Of a stretch of DNA of 64,000 bases, positions 63,212 to 64,000 are shown one piece after another (position 1 is the stretch's first letter; each line of letters opens with the position of its first letter). The notes below the pieces were generated by a model. It searched no databases, had not been told where the DNA came from, and saw only the letters and a list, made by a program, of their open reading frames with translations. Origin of the DNA: Microlunatus capsulatus. GTDB taxonomy: Bacteria > Actinomycetota > Actinomycetes > Propionibacteriales > Propionibacteriaceae. Location of the stretch: positions 1,488,001 through 1,552,000 of the forward strand of contig NZ_JAGIOB010000001.1 in NCBI RefSeq assembly GCF_017876495.1, in the 5' to 3' direction. Both the position numbers and the translations under genes were made by a program.

Positions 63212-64000
63212 TCAGCGCTCGAAGCTGCGGCGCTGGGGGCGACGGCCCTCGTAGCCACCGGAGCGGGAGCGCGGGCCGCGCGAGCCGCGGTCGCCCGAGG
63301 GGCGGCGGTTGCTGCGCGGCGGCGCGATCAGCCGCTCGTAGTCGGCGGCGCTGACGGCCACCCCGGTCGGCCGGACGGCGCCCGTGACGTCGGCCACGGC
63401 CGCGTCCCCGGGAGCACCGGTCAGCGACTGGGGCTTGACGCCGGCCTGGGAGGTGAGCCGGGTCATCTCGCGACGCTGGTGCGGCAGCGCGAGGGTGACG
63501 ACGACACCGGTGCCGCCGGCGCGGGCGGTGCGGCCGGCGCGGTGCAGGTACTCCTTGGGCCCGGCGGGCGGGTCCACCTGGAGCACGAGGCCGACCTCGT
63601 CGACGTGGATGCCGCGGGCGGCGACGTCGGTGGCCACCAGGACGGGCAGGTCGCCCTCCTTGAAGACCGAGAGGATCCGGGTACGGGCGCCCTGGGTCAG
63701 GCCGCCGTGCAGCGCCCCGGCCATGACGCCGGCGTCGCGCAGCTGCTCGGCGACGCGGTCCGCGCCGCGCTGGGTGCGGACGAAGACGACGGTGCGGCCC
63801 GGGCGGCCGGCGATCTCGGCGGTCAGGGTGGCCTTGTCGTGCGGGGCCACGTAGACCAGGTGGTGCGCCATGGTGGTGACGCTGGCCTGGCCGGAGTCGA
63901 CCTCGTGGGTGACCGGGTTGCTCAGGTAGCGCTTGACCAGCCGGTCGATCGCCCCGTCGAGGGTCGCGGAGAAGAGCATCCGCTGGCCGCCGGCCGGGAT
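63212..64000 (-). CDS. DEAD-box RNA helicase, C-terminal part
   Basis: The minus-strand frame runs off the right edge, leaving about 262 residues. It starts just before motif III (LFSATL) and includes the helicase C domain: VFVRTQRGADR, LHGGLTQGAR, the VLVATDVAARGIHVDEVG block (motif V) and HRAGRTARAG (motif VI). The last ~40 residues are an Arg/Gly/Ser-rich tail (SGDRGSRGPRSRSGG) typical of RNA-binding tails in bacterial DEAD-box proteins. The N-terminal ATPase core is outside the window. A terminator hairpin follows. Which named helicase it is cannot be decided. Confidence 0.92.
   Translation of the reverse strand: MPAGGQRMLFSATLDGAIDRLVKRYLSNPVTHEVDSGQASVTTMAHHLVYVAPHDKATLTAEIAGRPGRTVVFVRTQRGADRVAEQLRDAGVMAGALHGGLTQGARTRILSVFKEGDLPVLVATDVAARGIHVDEVGLVLQVDPPAGPKEYLHRAGRTARAGGTGVVVTLALPHQRREMTRLTSQAGVKPQSLTGAPGDAAVADVTGAVRPTGVAVSAADYERLIAPPRSNRRPSGDRGSRGPRSRSGGYEGRRPQRRSFER

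Overview
The window is very GC-rich (roughly 73-75% by eye), densely packed, and reads as chromosomal DNA of an actinomycete. Several traits point to Propionibacteriales, with a Microlunatus/Friedmanniella-like member as my best guess: monomeric NADP isocitrate dehydrogenase, DUF3017 next to folD, DUF6350 next to purN-purH, the sigD-guaB-guaB3 block beside groES-groEL, and many GTG starts. The genus is inference. I found no rRNA, tRNA, CRISPR array, recognisable transposase or prophage.

Layout. 1-1.2 kb: end of a GH2 (beta-mannosidase-like) gene and an SMP-30 lactonase. 1.2-2.3 kb: a DUF559 nuclease-like gene bounded by two related 56-bp palindromes. 2.4-6.8 kb: isocitrate dehydrogenase, AhpD-like protein, uridine-kinase-like P-loop protein, malate dehydrogenase. 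6.8-10.1 kb: three DUF4190 membrane proteins around a serine carboxypeptidase. 10.1-15.0 kb (minus strand): DUF3017, folD, purH, purN, DUF6350. 15.2-20.3 kb: a membrane-anchored sensor-like protein, a Nudix hydrolase, sucD-sucC and a B12-binding protein. 20.3-27.6 kb: lipase-like hydrolase, two M23 peptidases, pcrA, cardiolipin-synthase-like protein. 27.6-29.9 kb: TauE/SafE exporter with an Rrf2 regulator, and small membrane proteins. 30.0-34.3 kb: a PspC-centred envelope-stress sensor module. 34.3-41.3 kb: yaaA, guaA, a Zn alcohol dehydrogenase, a Rieske/DUF2231 protein, a secreted tripeptidyl-peptidase-like hydrolase and chorismate mutase. 41.3-46.7 kb: a long leader followed by a translationally coupled GT2 synthase / HlyD-like / GH81 operon. 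46.9-49.5 kb: a secreted M6 metalloprotease. 49.5-55.2 kb: guaB3, guaB, sigD-like sigma factor, groL, groS with two CIRCE operators. 55.3-58.5 kb: two paralogous secreted metallophosphoesterases. 58.6-63.1 kb: THUMP-like methyltransferase, tsaD, rimI, tsaB and a GNAT-TsaE fusion. 63.2 kb to the end: the C-terminal part of a DEAD-box helicase.

How the genes fit together. TCA-cycle enzymes (icd, mdh, sucCD) and purine genes (purH, purN, folD, guaA, guaB, guaB3) dominate the housekeeping content, with the t6A tRNA-modification cluster at the right end. Three systems stand out. The first is the putative beta-1,3-glucan synthesis/export operon (GT2 + HlyD-like adaptor + GH81 lipoprotein). The second is the three-part PspC sensor system, with inverted motifs in the divergent promoter. 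The third is the palindrome-bounded DUF559 unit. Many genes also carry a TANNNT hexamer ending 6-7 nt before the start codon, which indicates widespread leaderless transcription.
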